A stretch of 64,000 nucleotides of DNA from Tomitella fengzijianii (GTDB taxonomy: Bacteria; Actinomycetota; Actinomycetes; Mycobacteriales; Mycobacteriaceae): the NCBI RefSeq assembly GCF_007559025.1, contig NZ_CP041765.1, positions 554,679 through 618,678 on the forward strand, in the 5' to 3' direction. Shown here in pieces: positions 21,413-30,985 of this stretch. The notes under the pieces were generated by a model. The model did not search any database. It was not told the origin of the DNA and saw only the letters and a program-made list of their open reading frames with translations. A program made the translations under genes and the position numbers. Numbering within the stretch: position 1 is the stretch's first letter; every line of letters starts with the position of its first letter.

Positions 21413-22564
21413 TCAGGGGCCGTCGGCCGCAAGCTGATCGCCCAAGGCCCGCAGCGCGTCCAGGCTCGAGACCTCGAACGGCAATGAGGGCACCCCGACG
21501 ACGGGCACCTGCGGGTGCGCGCCGGTGAAACGGCCGAGCAGCCGCACCTCGCGCTTCGCGGTCGATCCCCGCTCGGCGTGGATCCGCAGGACCGCGCCGG
21601 CCAAGGGCGGCAGGCTCGGCACCGGCGCGTCGTCTGCCGTTGCCCCGCGCTGCTCGTCCAACCGGTCCGCTGCGGCCAGTGCCGTCTCCACCGGCAGCTG
21701 CGCCAGCATCGGGTGCGTGCGGTTGAGTACCAACCCGGCCAACGGCATGTCCTCCGCGGTGAGGCGTTCGACGAAGAACGACGCCTCGCGCAACGCGTCC
21801 GGCTCCGCGGCGGAGACCACCAGGAACGCGGTGCCCGGCCTGCGCAGGAGCTGATACGTGCGGTCGGCCCGTTCGCGGAACCCGCCGATCATCTCCTCGA
21901 ACGACTGCACGAACATCGATGCGTCGGCCAGCATCGAGCTGCCGACCACCGTCGACACCGCCCGCATCGCCATGCCGACGGCTCCGCTGACGATCTTGCG
22001 GATCCCCCGGCCCGGGGCCATGAACATGCGGATCATGCGGCCGTCGAGGAACGCCCCCAGGCGTTGCGGGGCGTCCAGGAAGTCGAGCGCGTTGCGCGAC
22101 GGCGGGGTGTCCACCACGATCAGGTCCCACGCGTCTTCGGCGACCAGCTGCCCCAGCTTCTCCATCGCCATGTACTCCTGCGTTCCGGCGAAGGAGGTGG
22201 CGACGGTCTGGTAGAAGGGGTTCGCCAGGATCTCCCGGGCCCGCTCGGGAGTCGCGTACTGGACCACCATGTCGTCGAAGGTGCGGCGCATGTCCAGCAT
22301 CATCGCGTGCAGTCCGCCGCCCGAGTCGTTGTCCGGCAGCGGCACCGGTTGCGGTGTGTTGCCCAGGTCCTCCACTCCCAGCGCCTGCGCCAGCCGGCGC
22401 GCCGGGTCGATGGTCAGCACCACCACGGAGCGGCCGGATTCGGCGGCGCGCAGGGCGAGCGCGGCGGCCGTCGTCGTCTTTCCCACGCCGCCGGCGCCGC
22501 AGCACACGACCACCCGGGTGGCGCTGTCGCCGAGCATCGCACCGACGTCCACGGTGCCGGTCAT
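21413..22564 (-). CDS. ArsA/Get3-like ATPase, second of pair
   Basis: A 383-residue ATPase of the ArsA/GET3 family. A deviant P-loop [16 protein letters not shown] lies near residue 20, followed by [17 protein letters not shown] and the switch [18 protein letters not shown] (about 155). The membrane-lipoprotein-like [18 protein letters not shown] stretch near 190 is typical of the Rv3680 group. Function is undefined; such pairs have been linked to stress tolerance and lipid metabolism rather than arsenic. The ATG overlaps the stop of the first gene as ATGA, implying a heterodimer. Confidence 0.88.
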   Translation of the reverse strand: MTGTVDVGAMLGDSATRVVVCCGAGGVGKTTTAAALALRAAESGRSVVVLTIDPARRLAQALGVEDLGNTPQPVPLPDNDSGGGLHAMMLDMRRTFDDMVVQYATPERAREILANPFYQTVATSFAGTQEYMAMEKLGQLVAEDAWDLIVVDTPPSRNALDFLDAPQRLGAFLDGRMIRMFMAPGRGIRKIVSGAVGMAMRAVSTVVGSSMLADASMFVQSFEEMIGGFRERADRTYQLLRRPGTAFLVVSAAEPDALREASFFVERLTAEDMPLAGLVLNRTHPMLAQLPVETALAAADRLDEQRGATADDAPVPSLPPLAGAVLRIHAERGSTAKREVRLLGRFTGAHPQVPVVGVPSLPFEVSSLDALRALGDQLAADGP

Positions 22565-23589
22565 CGGACCCCCTGCCCGGCCAGCTGTTCGGCCAATTGG
22601 TAGACGCCGCCGAGGTCCATGCCATCGGGCACCTCGCCCAACTCGAGTTGCGCCACGTGCAGGCCGGCGAGCTCCCGTGCGCTCGCGCGCTGTGCCCGGC
22701 ATCGGATGGCGTGCTCGATCGTCTCGGTCAGCAGTCCCGCGAAGTCCTCGTCTGCGACGGTGAGGTGCACGCGCTCGAAGTCCGCGCGGATGGCCTCGGC
22801 GTCGATCTCGCCCTCCGCGGCCGCGGCGATCATCTCGTCGTCGAGATAGGTGGCCTCCGTGCGGTTGACGATCACCGCGCCCGGCTGCAGGTCCAGGCGC
22901 TGCAGCTCGGCCATGGCGTCGGCGGTCTCCTGGACCGGAAGAGCCTCGAGGAGGGTCACCAGGTGCACCACCGTCTGCGGGGAGTGCAGCAGATCGACGA
23001 CGCCCTCCGACTGGGCGCGGATGGGGCCGCCCTTGGCGAGGTCGGCCATCGCCTTGGTGACGTCGAGGAAGCTTCCGATGCGGCCGGTGGGCGGCGCATC
23101 GACCACGACCGCGTCGTAGAGGTACCGGCCGTCCACTGTCCGGGTCGTCGCCTCCTTGACCTTGCCCGTGAGCAGAACGTCGCGCAGCCCGGGTGCGAGC
23201 GTCGTGGCGAACTCGACGGCGCCGATGCGCTTCATCGCCTTGCCCGCGAAACCCAGGTTGTAGAACATGTCGAGGTACTCGAGGAACGCGGCCTCTATGT
23301 CGATGGCGAGTGCATGCACCTCGCCCCCGCCGTCGGCCACGGCGACCTTCGTCTCCGCGTAGGGCAGGGGCGCGGTGTCGAATACCTGGGCGATTCCCTG
23401 GCGCTCTTCGACCTCGATAAGCAAGACCCTGCGGCCTCCCGAGGCGAGTGCGAGCGACAGCGCGGCGGCGACGGTGGTCTTGCCGGTACCGCCCTTGCCG
23501 CTGACGAAGTGCAGACGCGACTGCGCTGCGGTTTCCGGCCACGTGGACGTCAGTCCCTCCACCGTGGAGCGAGCATGTGTTGTGGGCAC
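22561..23589 (-). CDS. ArsA/Get3-like ATPase, first of pair
   Basis: A 342-residue ATPase. The deviant Walker [18 protein letters not shown] lies near residue 30 (signature Lys present), with [17 protein letters not shown] as the switch II region (about 160). It is the partner of the overlapping downstream gene and matches Rv3679 in position. It begins at a GTG with TACACT ending 6 nt upstream and no Shine-Dalgarno, so it is probably leaderless. It is divergent from a DUF4177 gene. Confidence 0.88.
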   Translation of the reverse strand: MPTTHARSTVEGLTSTWPETAAQSRLHFVSGKGGTGKTTVAAALSLALASGGRRVLLIEVEERQGIAQVFDTAPLPYAETKVAVADGGGEVHALAIDIEAAFLEYLDMFYNLGFAGKAMKRIGAVEFATTLAPGLRDVLLTGKVKEATTRTVDGRYLYDAVVVDAPPTGRIGSFLDVTKAMADLAKGGPIRAQSEGVVDLLHSPQTVVHLVTLLEALPVQETADAMAELQRLDLQPGAVIVNRTEATYLDDEMIAAAAEGEIDAEAIRADFERVHLTVADEDFAGLLTETIEHAIRCRAQRASARELAGLHVAQLELGEVPDGMDLGGVYQLAEQLAGQGVR

Positions 23590-23717
23590 CGCCCGAGTGT
23601 ATGAGGTGAGACGACCGCGCAGGTGCGGAAGCCCGCCCGTGGCCGCGTCGGCAGGATCGGCCGACGGGGTGTCGCGGTGCCCGCAAAAGGGGCCGGCGGC
23701 GGGGATATGGTGTCTCC

Positions 23718-23897
23718 ATGAGTGAACCCGAGCAGGCAGCAGGCGCGGTCAGGTGGGAATACTTCGTGGCACCGCTGCTGATCCACAACCCCAAGGCCAT
23801 CCTCGACAATTTCGGCGACGACGGCTGGGAGCTGGTCTCGGTGCTGCCCGGGCCCACCGGTGAGCAGCACGTCGCCTACCTGAAGCGCCGCAAGTGA
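23718..23897 (+). CDS. DUF4177-type small protein
   Basis: A 59-residue protein: [12 protein letters not shown], then [19 protein letters not shown] and YLKRRK at the end. The GWELVSV core is the DUF4177 signature. Function is unknown. TATGGT ends 6 nt before the ATG, consistent with a leaderless start. The stop overlaps the GTG of the RidA gene as GTGA, so it leads a three-gene operon (DUF4177, RidA, beta-lactamase-fold hydrolase). A small gene sits at this place in mycobacteria as well. Confidence 0.85.
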   Translation: MSEPEQAAGAVRWEYFVAPLLIHNPKAILDNFGDDGWELVSVLPGPTGEQHVAYLKRRK

Positions 23898-24361
23898 GCG
23901 CCGCCACGCCGACCGGCCGGCTGGCCGAGCTGGGCCTGACGCTTCCGCCCGTGGCGGCGCCGCTGGCCTCGTACGTGCCCGCCGTGCGCAGCGGGCAGTT
24001 CGTGTTCACCTCCGGCCAGCTGCCCACCGTCGGCGGCGAACTGCTGCGGACCGGGAAGGTGGGGGCGGACGTCACGCCGGAGGACGCCAAGGACCTCGCG
24101 CGCGTCGCAGCGCTCAATGCTCTTGCCGCCGTCGACTCCGTCGTGGGGCTCGACAACGTCGCGCGGATCGTCAAGGTGGTCGGGTTCGTCTCCTCCGCCC
24201 CGGGGTTCGGCGGTCAGCCCGGCGTCGTCAACGGCGCCTCCGAGCTGCTCGGCGAGGTGTTCGGCGAGTCCGGGCGGCACGCGCGCAGCGCCGTCGGGGT
24301 TTCGGACCTGCCCATCGACTCCCCGGTCGAGGTGGAACTGCAGGTCGAGGTGCGGTCGTGA
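23894..24361 (+). CDS. RidA/YjgF-family protein
   Basis: A 155-residue Rid-family protein: LPPVAAPLASYVPAVRSG, FVFTSGQLPT and GRHARSAVGVSDLPIDSPVEVEL. RidA proteins hydrolyse reactive enamine/imine intermediates. The usual active-site Arg is the one in RHARSAVGV (about residue 132), as in the RidA pattern xxRxxVxVxxLPxxxxVExE. This subgroup (Rv3678c-like) is longer than E. coli RidA. GTGA overlaps on both sides couple it to its neighbours. Confidence 0.88.
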   Translation: MSAATPTGRLAELGLTLPPVAAPLASYVPAVRSGQFVFTSGQLPTVGGELLRTGKVGADVTPEDAKDLARVAALNALAAVDSVVGLDNVARIVKVVGFVSSAPGFGGQPGVVNGASELLGEVFGESGRHARSAVGVSDLPIDSPVEVELQVEVRS

Positions 24362-25158
24362 CCGCGCCGGTCCACCCGGCCTACGGGGTCCTGCGACCGG
24401 TGACGGCCACCGCCGGGGTCCTGCTGTGCCGCAACCCCGGAATCATGGAGCTCGACGGAACCAACACCTGGATCCTCCGCGCACCGGACTCGGACGCGGT
24501 CGTCGTCGTGGACCCGGGTCCCGACGACCAAGAGCATCTGCAGCGGATCGCGGGCCTGGGCCCCGTGGCCACCACCATCGTCACCCACCGGCACGATGAC
24601 CACACCGGGGGGATCGACAGGCTCCGTGAGCTCACCGGTACCGGCGTGCACGCCGTGCTACCGGAATACCGCCGAGGCGACGGCGGCGCCCTGGATGACG
24701 GTTCGGTGATCGACGCGGCGGGTGTGCGTCTCCGCGTGCTCGCCACGCCCGGACACACCGCGGACAGCGTCTCGCTGGTGGTCGAGGGCGACGGCGGCCA
24801 CCCTGACGCGGTCCTCACCGGCGACACCATTCTGGGGCGCGGCACCACCGTGATCGACCCGCAGGACGGTTCGCTGCGCGACTATCTGGGTTCGCTGGAT
24901 CGGCTGATCGACGCGGGGGAGGGGCTCGCGTGCCTTCCCGCGCACGGACCCGACCTGCCTGACACCTCCGCCGTGGCGCGCGACTACCGCGCGCACCGTC
25001 AGCAGCGCCTGAACCAGGTGCGCGATGCGCTCGCGGCGCTGGGGGACGACGCCACGGCGCGGCAGGTGGTCGAACACGTCTACCGTGACGTCGACGAATC
25101 GCTGTGGCCGGCCGCGGAATGGTCTGTGGCCGCGCAGCTGGACTACCTGCGCGGCTGA
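24358..25158 (+). CDS. Metallo-beta-lactamase-fold hydrolase
   Basis: A 266-residue MBL-fold protein of the LACTB2/Rv3677c type. Zinc ligands are in THRHDDHTGG (about residue 80), GHTAD (about 133) and TGDTILG (about 160), with a late His in PAHGPD (about 200). A C-terminal helical domain (HRQQRLNQVRDAL...) resembles the substrate-binding tail of LACTB2 ribonucleases, so RNA or thioester hydrolysis are both possible. It is the last gene of the DUF4177-RidA-MBL operon and converges with crp. Confidence 0.88.
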   Translation: MTAPVHPAYGVLRPVTATAGVLLCRNPGIMELDGTNTWILRAPDSDAVVVVDPGPDDQEHLQRIAGLGPVATTIVTHRHDDHTGGIDRLRELTGTGVHAVLPEYRRGDGGALDDGSVIDAAGVRLRVLATPGHTADSVSLVVEGDGGHPDAVLTGDTILGRGTTVIDPQDGSLRDYLGSLDRLIDAGEGLACLPAHGPDLPDTSAVARDYRAHRQQRLNQVRDALAALGDDATARQVVEHVYRDVDESLWPAAEWSVAAQLDYLRG

Positions 25159-25188
25159 GAGGCCGCCTGCACGACCGGAATACGCCTG

Positions 25189-25240
25189 CGGGCGGCGACA
25201 CGACGGTCCGGGGGATACCCGGCCGGGATGTCGCCGCCCG
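25189..25240. terminator. Inverted repeat between converging genes
   Basis: CGGGCGGCGACA (25189-25200) and its exact complement (25229-25240) flank a 28-nt GC-rich centre that can itself fold (CCGG/CCGG). It lies between the convergent hydrolase and crp genes and may terminate both. There is no U-tract. Confidence 0.5.
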
Positions 25241-25245
25241 TCAGG

Positions 25246-25920
25246 TCAGCGTGCGCGGCGCGCGAGTCGCTCGGAGTCGATGATGAGCACGCTCTTGCCT
25301 TCGAGGCGCAGCCAGCCGCGGTGCGCGAAGTCTGCAAGCGCCTTGTTGACGGTCTCGCGCGAAGCGCCGACGAGCTGCGCGATCTCCTCCTGCGTGAGGT
25401 CGTGCGTCACGCGGAGGGCGCCGGCCTCCTGTGTGCCGAAACGCTGGGCCAGCTGGAGCAGCGCCTTGGCGACACGGCCGGGAACGTCGGTGAAGATGAG
25501 GTCGGCCAGCGAGTTGTTGGTGCGGCGCAGGCGGCGGGCCAACACGCGCAGAAGCTGTTCGGCGATCTCCGGGCGCTGCGAGATCCAGTCCTTGAGCGCC
25601 TCACGGTCCATCGAGACCGCCTTGACCTCGGTGACCGTGATGGCGCTGGACGTGCGCGGGCCCGGGTCGAAGATGGAGAGCTCGCCGAACATGTCCGACG
25701 GGCCCATGATCGTCAGCAGGTTCTCGCGGCCGTCCGGCGAACGACGCCCGATCTTGATCTTGCCGGTGCCGATGATGTACAGCCGGTCGCCCGGCTCACC
25801 TTCGTGGAAGATCGTGTGGCCTCGCGGAAACTCGACCGGCTGAAGCTGCTTGATCAGGGCGGAAACTGCGGAGGGTTCTACTCCCTGGAAGATTCCGGCT
25901 CTGGCCAGGACCTCGTCCAC
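25246..25920 (-). CDS. crp: cAMP receptor protein (Crp/GlxR)
   Basis: A 224-residue Crp-family regulator. The cNMP-binding domain shows [15 protein letters not shown], then [17 protein letters not shown] (phosphate-binding Glu/Arg, about residues 79-95). The C-terminal winged helix carries the recognition helix [22 protein letters not shown] (given in two parts: [10 protein letters not shown] near 186, then ALADFAHRG). It is a near-universal global regulator in Mycobacteriales. It starts at GTG with GAGGAG 5 nt upstream. Two adenylate cyclases encoded 27 kb away could supply its ligand. Confidence 0.96.
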   Translation of the reverse strand: MDEVLARAGIFQGVEPSAVSALIKQLQPVEFPRGHTIFHEGEPGDRLYIIGTGKIKIGRRSPDGRENLLTIMGPSDMFGELSIFDPGPRTSSAITVTEVKAVSMDREALKDWISQRPEIAEQLLRVLARRLRRTNNSLADLIFTDVPGRVAKALLQLAQRFGTQEAGALRVTHDLTQEEIAQLVGASRETVNKALADFAHRGWLRLEGKSVLIIDSERLARRAR

Positions 25921-26055
25921 GTGGGCTCCTCATGGTCTGTGCTGTCTGTGTCTGCGCCGTGCAAACCTGCTGTGTGCCCCACGGCTCTTGGTGCCCGCGC
26001 ATGCCCGGGCACGCGGTGCATCACACGCAAGTCTAGTGACCGGCGCGTAATGCCG

Positions 26056-26071
26056 TGTGATCGAGGCTACA
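26056..26071. promoter_or_regulatory. CRP-like half-conserved site upstream of crp
   Basis: TGTGATCGAGGCTACA matches TGTGA-N6-TCACA at 8 of 10 positions. It lies 136 bp upstream of the crp start within a 293-bp non-coding stretch that otherwise shows no clear element. Possible autoregulation; evidence is weak. Confidence 0.3.
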
Positions 26072-26213
26072 GGCACGCCGCGCCGCGCGGCGGGATTTGG
26101 CTGCGGGCCGGCGCGGAACAGGCGCCGACGCGCGGCATCGCCCTGACGTTACCGTGTGTGACTGCGGCGGCCGCGTGAGCCTCCTCGCAGCCGGCGTGGA
26201 ACCGCCGGCGGCG

Positions 26214-26432
26214 TCACTGCACCCGCGCGTGCGCAGGCTCGGTGAGCAGCTCGCTGGGGGTGTGCGACTCGATGAACTCCTGCGGGTCGCCGACGTGGTC
26301 GGTGCGGTGCTTGAGCAGCGTCTCGATATGTTCCATCGCCATGGCGAAAGCGATCACGATAACCGGCGCGAGGACGACGAGGACTACCTGCATGCAGGTG
26401 AGTAAACACCGTCGAAGTCTCGATACGGACAC
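26214..26432 (-). CDS. Small membrane protein (72 aa)
   Basis: A short protein with one hydrophobic helix, [20 protein letters not shown], followed by [16 protein letters not shown] and a polar tail. M. tuberculosis also has a small putative membrane protein between crp and nth, which supports a real gene. Start is uncertain: GTG at 26432 (72 aa) or ATG at 26393 (59 aa, beginning with the helix). No strong Shine-Dalgarno precedes either. It is divergent from nth. Function unknown. Confidence 0.6.
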   Translation of the reverse strand: MSVSRLRRCLLTCMQVVLVVLAPVIVIAFAMAMEHIETLLKHRTDHVGDPQEFIESHTPSELLTEPAHARVQ

Positions 26433-26538
26433 GAACCCGCCGAGAGTTGTCCTCCGTCACACCCTGTGCGGTCGCCGCCGGGGCGGATGCCCCGTGCGGT
26501 GTCCGCAGGCGTCGTACCCGGTCCGTAGTCTGGTCTGC

Positions 26539-27339
26539 GTGGTGGTGAGCGGAGGTGCCGGTGTGCGGCGCGGTCGGCGGTGGTTGAAACCCGAGAGCCG
26601 GCTGGCCCTCGTGCGGCGCGCGCGGCGGATGAACAGGGCGCTGGCGGAGGCTTTCCCGCACGTGTATTGCGAGCTCGACTTCACCACGCCGCTGGAGCTC
26701 TCGGTGGCGACGATCCTGTCCGCGCAGTGCACCGACAAGCGCGTCAACATGGTGACCCCCGCGCTCTTCGCGCGGTATCGGACGGCGGAGGACTACGCGA
26801 GGGCCGACCGGGCAGAACTCGAGGAGATGATCCGGAGCACCGGCTTCTACCGGAACAAGACGGACTCGCTGATCAGACTCGGCCAGGCGCTGGTGGACGA
26901 GCACGGCGGCGTCGTGCCTGGCGACATGTCGGAGCTCACGCGGTTGCCGGGGATAGGGCGTAAGACGGCGAACGTGATCCTCGGCAACGCCTTCGACGTG
27001 CCCGGGATCACCGTGGACACCCATTTCCTACGGCTGGTCCGCCGGTGGCGGTGGTCCGCGTCGACCGATCCGGTCAAGGTGGAGCACGAGGTGGGCGGGC
27101 TGATCGAGCGGCGCGAGTGGACGCTCCTGTCGCATCGGGTGATCTTCCACGGCCGGCGCGTCTGCCATGCTCGGCGGCCCGCGTGCGGGGTGTGCGTGCT
27201 CGCAGGCGACTGCCCCTCCTACGGCGAAGGGCCCACAGATCGCGCGGAGGCCGCGGCGCTGGTACGCGGCCCGGAGAGCGCCCATCTGCTCGATCTCGCC
27301 GGAATCGTCCCGCACCCGGACGAGGAGCCCTCCCGGTGA
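26539..27339 (+). CDS. nth: Endonuclease III
   Basis: A 266-residue base-excision glycosylase/AP lyase for oxidised pyrimidines. The helix-hairpin-helix [15 protein letters not shown] carries the catalytic Lys (about residue 142), and the catalytic Asp is in TVDTHFLRL (about 160). The [4Fe-4S] cluster cysteines [17 protein letters not shown] are intact. A -10-like TAGTCT ends 7 nt before the GTG at 26539; a second in-frame GTG at 26563 has GGAGG 7 nt upstream and is an equally fair start. The next gene overlaps the stop by GTGA. Confidence 0.93.
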   Translation: MVVSGGAGVRRGRRWLKPESRLALVRRARRMNRALAEAFPHVYCELDFTTPLELSVATILSAQCTDKRVNMVTPALFARYRTAEDYARADRAELEEMIRSTGFYRNKTDSLIRLGQALVDEHGGVVPGDMSELTRLPGIGRKTANVILGNAFDVPGITVDTHFLRLVRRWRWSASTDPVKVEHEVGGLIERREWTLLSHRVIFHGRRVCHARRPACGVCVLAGDCPSYGEGPTDRAEAAALVRGPESAHLLDLAGIVPHPDEEPSR

Positions 27340-27977
27340 GGGGCCTGAGCGCCTCGGCCAAGACCGGAATCGGCGTGTTCATCGTCCTCGTCGCGCTCAT
27401 CGTCGCGATGGTCATGACCGTGATGGACGACGACGGCGGGCCCGGCGGGTCCGCCTCCGGTACTGCGACCTCGAGCCCACCGAGCCCGGGTCCGCAGGGC
27501 GAGGACGAGCAGGACGCCGGCGAGCAGGACGCGGCGCCGCCGGCTTCCGACACCCCGCTGCAGGGCCTCACGCTCACAGACCTCTACGACGGGCGGCCTG
27601 TGGACGTGGGTTCAGCCCTGGCGGGCAAGCCCGCGGTGATCAACCTGTGGGCGTACTGGTGCGCGCCGTGCAGGGAGGAACTGCCGGCGATGGAGCAATT
27701 CGCGCAGCAGGCCGGCGACGCGGTAACCGTACTCACGGTGCACAGCGACCTGCACCCGGACAAGGGGCGTGCCCTGCTCGAAGACCTCGGCGTCGACCTG
27801 GAGTCGGTGGCGGACCCGGAGCGCAAACTGGCGACGGCCGTGCGCGCGCCGCCGGTGATTCCGGTGACGGTGCTCGTGCGGCCCGACGGCACGGTGGCGA
27901 AGGTGGTGGCGATACCGTTCACGGACGCCGACCAGATTGCGAAGGTCGTCGAGGAGGAGCTGGGAGTGACGCTGTGA
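27336..27977 (+). CDS. Membrane-anchored thioredoxin-like (TlpA/ResA) protein
   Basis: A 213-residue exported thiol-disulfide protein. An uncleaved-looking hydrophobic segment (about residues 8-30, [16 protein letters not shown]) is followed by a Gly/Ser/Glu linker and a thioredoxin domain with the active site [15 protein letters not shown] (about 108) and the cis-Pro in [10 protein letters not shown]. It should act outside the membrane on secreted cysteines. It lies in a coupled run nth-tlpA-NUDIX-marP, all joined by GTGA overlaps; MarP has conserved cysteines and could be a client. Confidence 0.9.
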   Translation: MRGLSASAKTGIGVFIVLVALIVAMVMTVMDDDGGPGGSASGTATSSPPSPGPQGEDEQDAGEQDAAPPASDTPLQGLTLTDLYDGRPVDVGSALAGKPAVINLWAYWCAPCREELPAMEQFAQQAGDAVTVLTVHSDLHPDKGRALLEDLGVDLESVADPERKLATAVRAPPVIPVTVLVRPDGTVAKVVAIPFTDADQIAKVVEEELGVTL

Positions 27978-28768
27978 GTATCGCGGACGAGGGCGCGTCG
28001 GCGGCCTGCGACGCCGGGGCGGTACCGGGCTGGCTGGAAGACCTGGCTGAGCGGATGCGCGCCGGCGGCGCGGGTCAGGACGCGCCTGCCGGTGGCGGGC
28101 GCCCGCTCGTTCCGCGGGTGCTGCAGTCCCGCGCGGTGCCGCCTGGCGTCCGGACTCGCCCGGCGTCGGTCCTGATGCTGTTCGGGGAGGGTGGCGGTGC
28201 CGCCGACGCCGTGCAGGGCGTGCCGCGGACGTCCGGCGGGGTCCCGGACGGCGACGTCCTCCTCACCCAGCGGGCCGCCACGCTGCGGCATCACAGCGGC
28301 CAGGTCGCGTTCCCGGGCGGCGCGGCGGACCCCGGCGACGGGGGGCCGGTCCAGACGGCGCTGCGCGAGGCGGAGGAGGAGACCGGGCTGCGTCCCGACG
28401 GGGTGCAGCCGCTGACGGTGATGCCGGAGCTGTTCGTGCCGCCGTCGCGATTCCTGGTCAGCCCCGTCCTCGCCTATTGGCGGGAGCCGTGCCCCGTCCG
28501 CGTGGTCGACGAGGCCGAGACCTCACGGGTCGCCAGGGTCCCGTTGGCGGACCTCGTAAATCCCGCGAACCGCTTCCAGGTGCGATACCGCAAAGTCTTC
28601 ACCGGCCCCGCCTTCACCGTCGACGGAATGCTCGTCTGGGGGTTCACAGCCGGACTTCTGTCGGCACTGATCACCGAGGCGGGTTGGGAACAGGAGTGGG
28701 ACACCGGTGACGTCCGCGAACTGGACGTGACCCTGCCGGAGGTCGACGAGCAGGCTACGCGCAGGTGA
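27974..28768 (+). CDS. NUDIX hydrolase, CoA pyrophosphatase-like
   Basis: A 264-residue NUDIX protein. The Nudix box is complete across positions about 114-136 (GGAADPGDGG, ALREAEEETGL). The upstream LLTQRAATLRHHSGQVAFPGG matches the CoA pyrophosphatase signature LLTxRxxxLRxHxGQVxFPGG (here split for length: QRAATLRHHSGQ, VAFPGG). It probably hydrolyses CoA or acyl-CoA. The N-terminal 60 residues are Gly/Ala-rich and not conserved. GTGA overlaps couple it to both neighbours. Confidence 0.9.
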   Translation: MSIADEGASAACDAGAVPGWLEDLAERMRAGGAGQDAPAGGGRPLVPRVLQSRAVPPGVRTRPASVLMLFGEGGGAADAVQGVPRTSGGVPDGDVLLTQRAATLRHHSGQVAFPGGAADPGDGGPVQTALREAEEETGLRPDGVQPLTVMPELFVPPSRFLVSPVLAYWREPCPVRVVDEAETSRVARVPLADLVNPANRFQVRYRKVFTGPAFTVDGMLVWGFTAGLLSALITEAGWEQEWDTGDVRELDVTLPEVDEQATRR

Positions 28769-29955
28769 CCGGCTCGGCCTGGCTCGACATCGCGGTCGTC
28801 GCCATCGCGGTACTCGCGGCGATGTCCGGGTGGCGGTACGGCGCGATCGCGTCGGCGCTCGCCTTCCTCGGCGTGCTCGGCGGGCTCGCGGCGGGCATTG
28901 AACTGACCCCGCACCTCGTCGGCGGCGTGGAGGACGCCCGTGGGCGATTGATCCTGGGCATCCTGTTGATCGTGTTGCTGGCGGTCTGCGGCGAGATCAT
29001 CGGAGTCAGCGTCGGCCGTTTCGCACGGCGATTCATCCAGCACCATGCGGTGCGGCTGGTCGATTCGGCCGTGGGCGCGCTGTTCCAGGCCGTGGCGGTT
29101 CTGGTCACGGCCTGGTTGCTGGCCGTGCCGGTCGCGACGAACACCCAGAGCACCGCCGCAGCTGCGGTGCGCGATTCGTGGGTGCTCAGCAACGTCGACG
29201 CGCTCGCCCCGTCGTGGCTGCGGGCGGTACCCGGCCGGCTGTCCTCCCTTCTCGACACCTCAGGACTCCCCGATGTACTCGGTCCTTTCGCCCGGACACC
29301 GATAACCGACGTCGATCCGCCTGTGCCGGGGTCGGTGTCGGCGCCGGGGGTCGTCGCAGCTTCGGAGAGCGTGCTCGAGATCCGTGGCAGGGCGCCGGGC
29401 TGCCAGCGCACGCTGGAGGGGAGCGGCTTCGTGGTGGCCCCGCAGCGGGTCATGACCAACGCGCACGTCGTGGCAGGCACGTCCTCCGTGTCGGTGATGA
29501 CGCGCGACGGCGCGCTTTCGGCGACGGTGGTGCTGTTCGACTCCACCACGGATGTGGCGATCCTGGACGTTCCAGAGTTGAACGTCTCCGCCTTGCGGTT
29601 CGCCCCCGAGCCTGCCCACAGCGGCGAGGAGGCCGTCGTCCTCGGGTATCCCGGCGGTGGCCCGTTCACCGCCAGCCCCGCGCGTGTACGCGACAGGATC
29701 ATGCTCAGCGGGCCGGACATCTATCATTCGACGACGATCGAACGCGAGGTGTACACCATCCGCGGCAAGGTGCGCTCCGGCAATTCAGGGGGGCCGTTGG
29801 TGGCCCTTGACGGTAGCGTGCTCGGCGTGGTGTTCGGTGCGGCCGTGGACGATCCGGACACGGGCTTCGTGCTCACCGCGGAAGAAGTGCAAGCCCAGGT
29901 GTCGTCGGCGGAGGAGTGGTCGGGGGCCGTCGGCACAGGATCGTGCGTGGCTTAG
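28765..29955 (+). CDS. marP: MarP-like membrane serine protease
   Basis: A 396-residue protein with four N-terminal membrane helices (CvpA-like, residues about 5-125) and a periplasmic chymotrypsin-fold protease. The triad is visible as His in MTNAHVVAG (about 234), Asp in STTDVAILD (about 264) and Ser in RSGNSGGPL (about 343). Two cysteines (GCQRTL and GSCVA) could form the regulatory disulfide. MarP of M. tuberculosis is needed for acid resistance and cleaves the peptidoglycan hydrolase RipA. It ends the coupled nth-marP run. Confidence 0.95.
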   Translation: MTGSAWLDIAVVAIAVLAAMSGWRYGAIASALAFLGVLGGLAAGIELTPHLVGGVEDARGRLILGILLIVLLAVCGEIIGVSVGRFARRFIQHHAVRLVDSAVGALFQAVAVLVTAWLLAVPVATNTQSTAAAAVRDSWVLSNVDALAPSWLRAVPGRLSSLLDTSGLPDVLGPFARTPITDVDPPVPGSVSAPGVVAASESVLEIRGRAPGCQRTLEGSGFVVAPQRVMTNAHVVAGTSSVSVMTRDGALSATVVLFDSTTDVAILDVPELNVSALRFAPEPAHSGEEAVVLGYPGGGPFTASPARVRDRIMLSGPDIYHSTTIEREVYTIRGKVRSGNSGGPLVALDGSVLGVVFGAAVDDPDTGFVLTAEEVQAQVSSAEEWSGAVGTGSCVA

Positions 29956-29986
29956 ATCCTGTTTGCCGCGTCCGGCGGGCGCCTCG

Positions 29987-30928
29987 TCAGGCCCGGAGGA
30001 ACCGGAGGATCGACGACGTCGTCGCGTCGGGCGCCTCCTGATGGGGGAAGTGCCCCGCGCGCAGGGATTCCAGTTGTCGCTGCGGGGCCCAGCGGGTGCA
30101 ATGCCGGAACGTGTCGGGCAACATGAACGGGTCGTCCGTGCCGTGGATCTGGACCACGGGGGCACGGGGCGGGGTGCGCATCGCCGTGCGGAAACGCGCC
30201 CCGTCGGGCCGGAACTGGCTGCGGAATGCCCAGCGGTGGTACTCCAACGCGCAGTGCGCGGTGCCGTCGATCCTGATGGCGGTGCGTACGCGCCGCTCCG
30301 CCTCGGCGAAGTCGGCCGTACGCGCCCACTCCGCACCGGCGCGTTCGCGCAATAACGCGGCCGCTCCGGCCCCGTCGTTCGTGGTGAGCCTGTGCTCGCC
30401 GAGGCGCGGTATCTGGTCGGACAACAGTCGTGGCGCCAGAACCGAACGTTGGGACGCGTCCGCCAGCGCCGCGCGCCGGAGTCCGAGCGGATGCGGGGCG
30501 GAGACGGTGACGATTCCGCGAACGTGCGCGGGATACAGCACGGACGCCGCCCAGCAGACCTGGCCGCCGTCGCCGTGGCCGACCAGGAATGCCTCGTCGT
30601 GTCCGAGCCCGCGGATCAGCCCCGAGAGGTCGCCGGCGAGGGTCCACCCGTCGTAGCCGCGCGGGGGCTTGTCGCTGTCGCCGTAGCCGCGCAGATCGAC
30701 GGCGACGGCCCGGTAACCGGCGTCGCCGAGGGCGGTGAGCTGATGACGCCACGACCACCAGTACTGGCCGAATCCATGAACGAGCACCACGAGCGGAGCG
30801 TCGGCGTCGTCGGGCCCCGCCTGCACGGCATGCAGCCGGATGCCGTTGCCCCGGACGTCGAGATGTCGCCATGGCCCATCGTGACGGACCGTGGACGGAT
30901 CCGGCGCAGTGCGGTTATCGGCCATCAT
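29987..30928 (-). CDS. ephE: Alpha/beta hydrolase, epoxide hydrolase-like (EphE position)
   Basis: A 313-residue alpha/beta hydrolase. HGFGQYWWSWRHQ is the oxyanion loop, VDLRGYGDSDKP the conserved strand-turn, GHGDGGQVCW the nucleophile elbow with Asp as in epoxide hydrolases (about residue 118), HGTDDPFMLP the acid loop and GHFPHQEAP the catalytic His near the end. The location next to marP is that of ephE in M. tuberculosis. Substrate unknown. It starts at one of two adjacent ATGs; the holin-like gene follows upstream on the same strand. Confidence 0.85.
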   Translation of the reverse strand: MMADNRTAPDPSTVRHDGPWRHLDVRGNGIRLHAVQAGPDDADAPLVVLVHGFGQYWWSWRHQLTALGDAGYRAVAVDLRGYGDSDKPPRGYDGWTLAGDLSGLIRGLGHDEAFLVGHGDGGQVCWAASVLYPAHVRGIVTVSAPHPLGLRRAALADASQRSVLAPRLLSDQIPRLGEHRLTTNDGAGAAALLRERAGAEWARTADFAEAERRVRTAIRIDGTAHCALEYHRWAFRSQFRPDGARFRTAMRTPPRAPVVQIHGTDDPFMLPDTFRHCTRWAPQRQLESLRAGHFPHQEAPDATTSSILRFLRA

Positions 30929-30985
30929 GATGCCCGGTGCTGCGCCGACTCGAGCGTGCGGCCCGGTGCGGCGGCTGCAACGGCT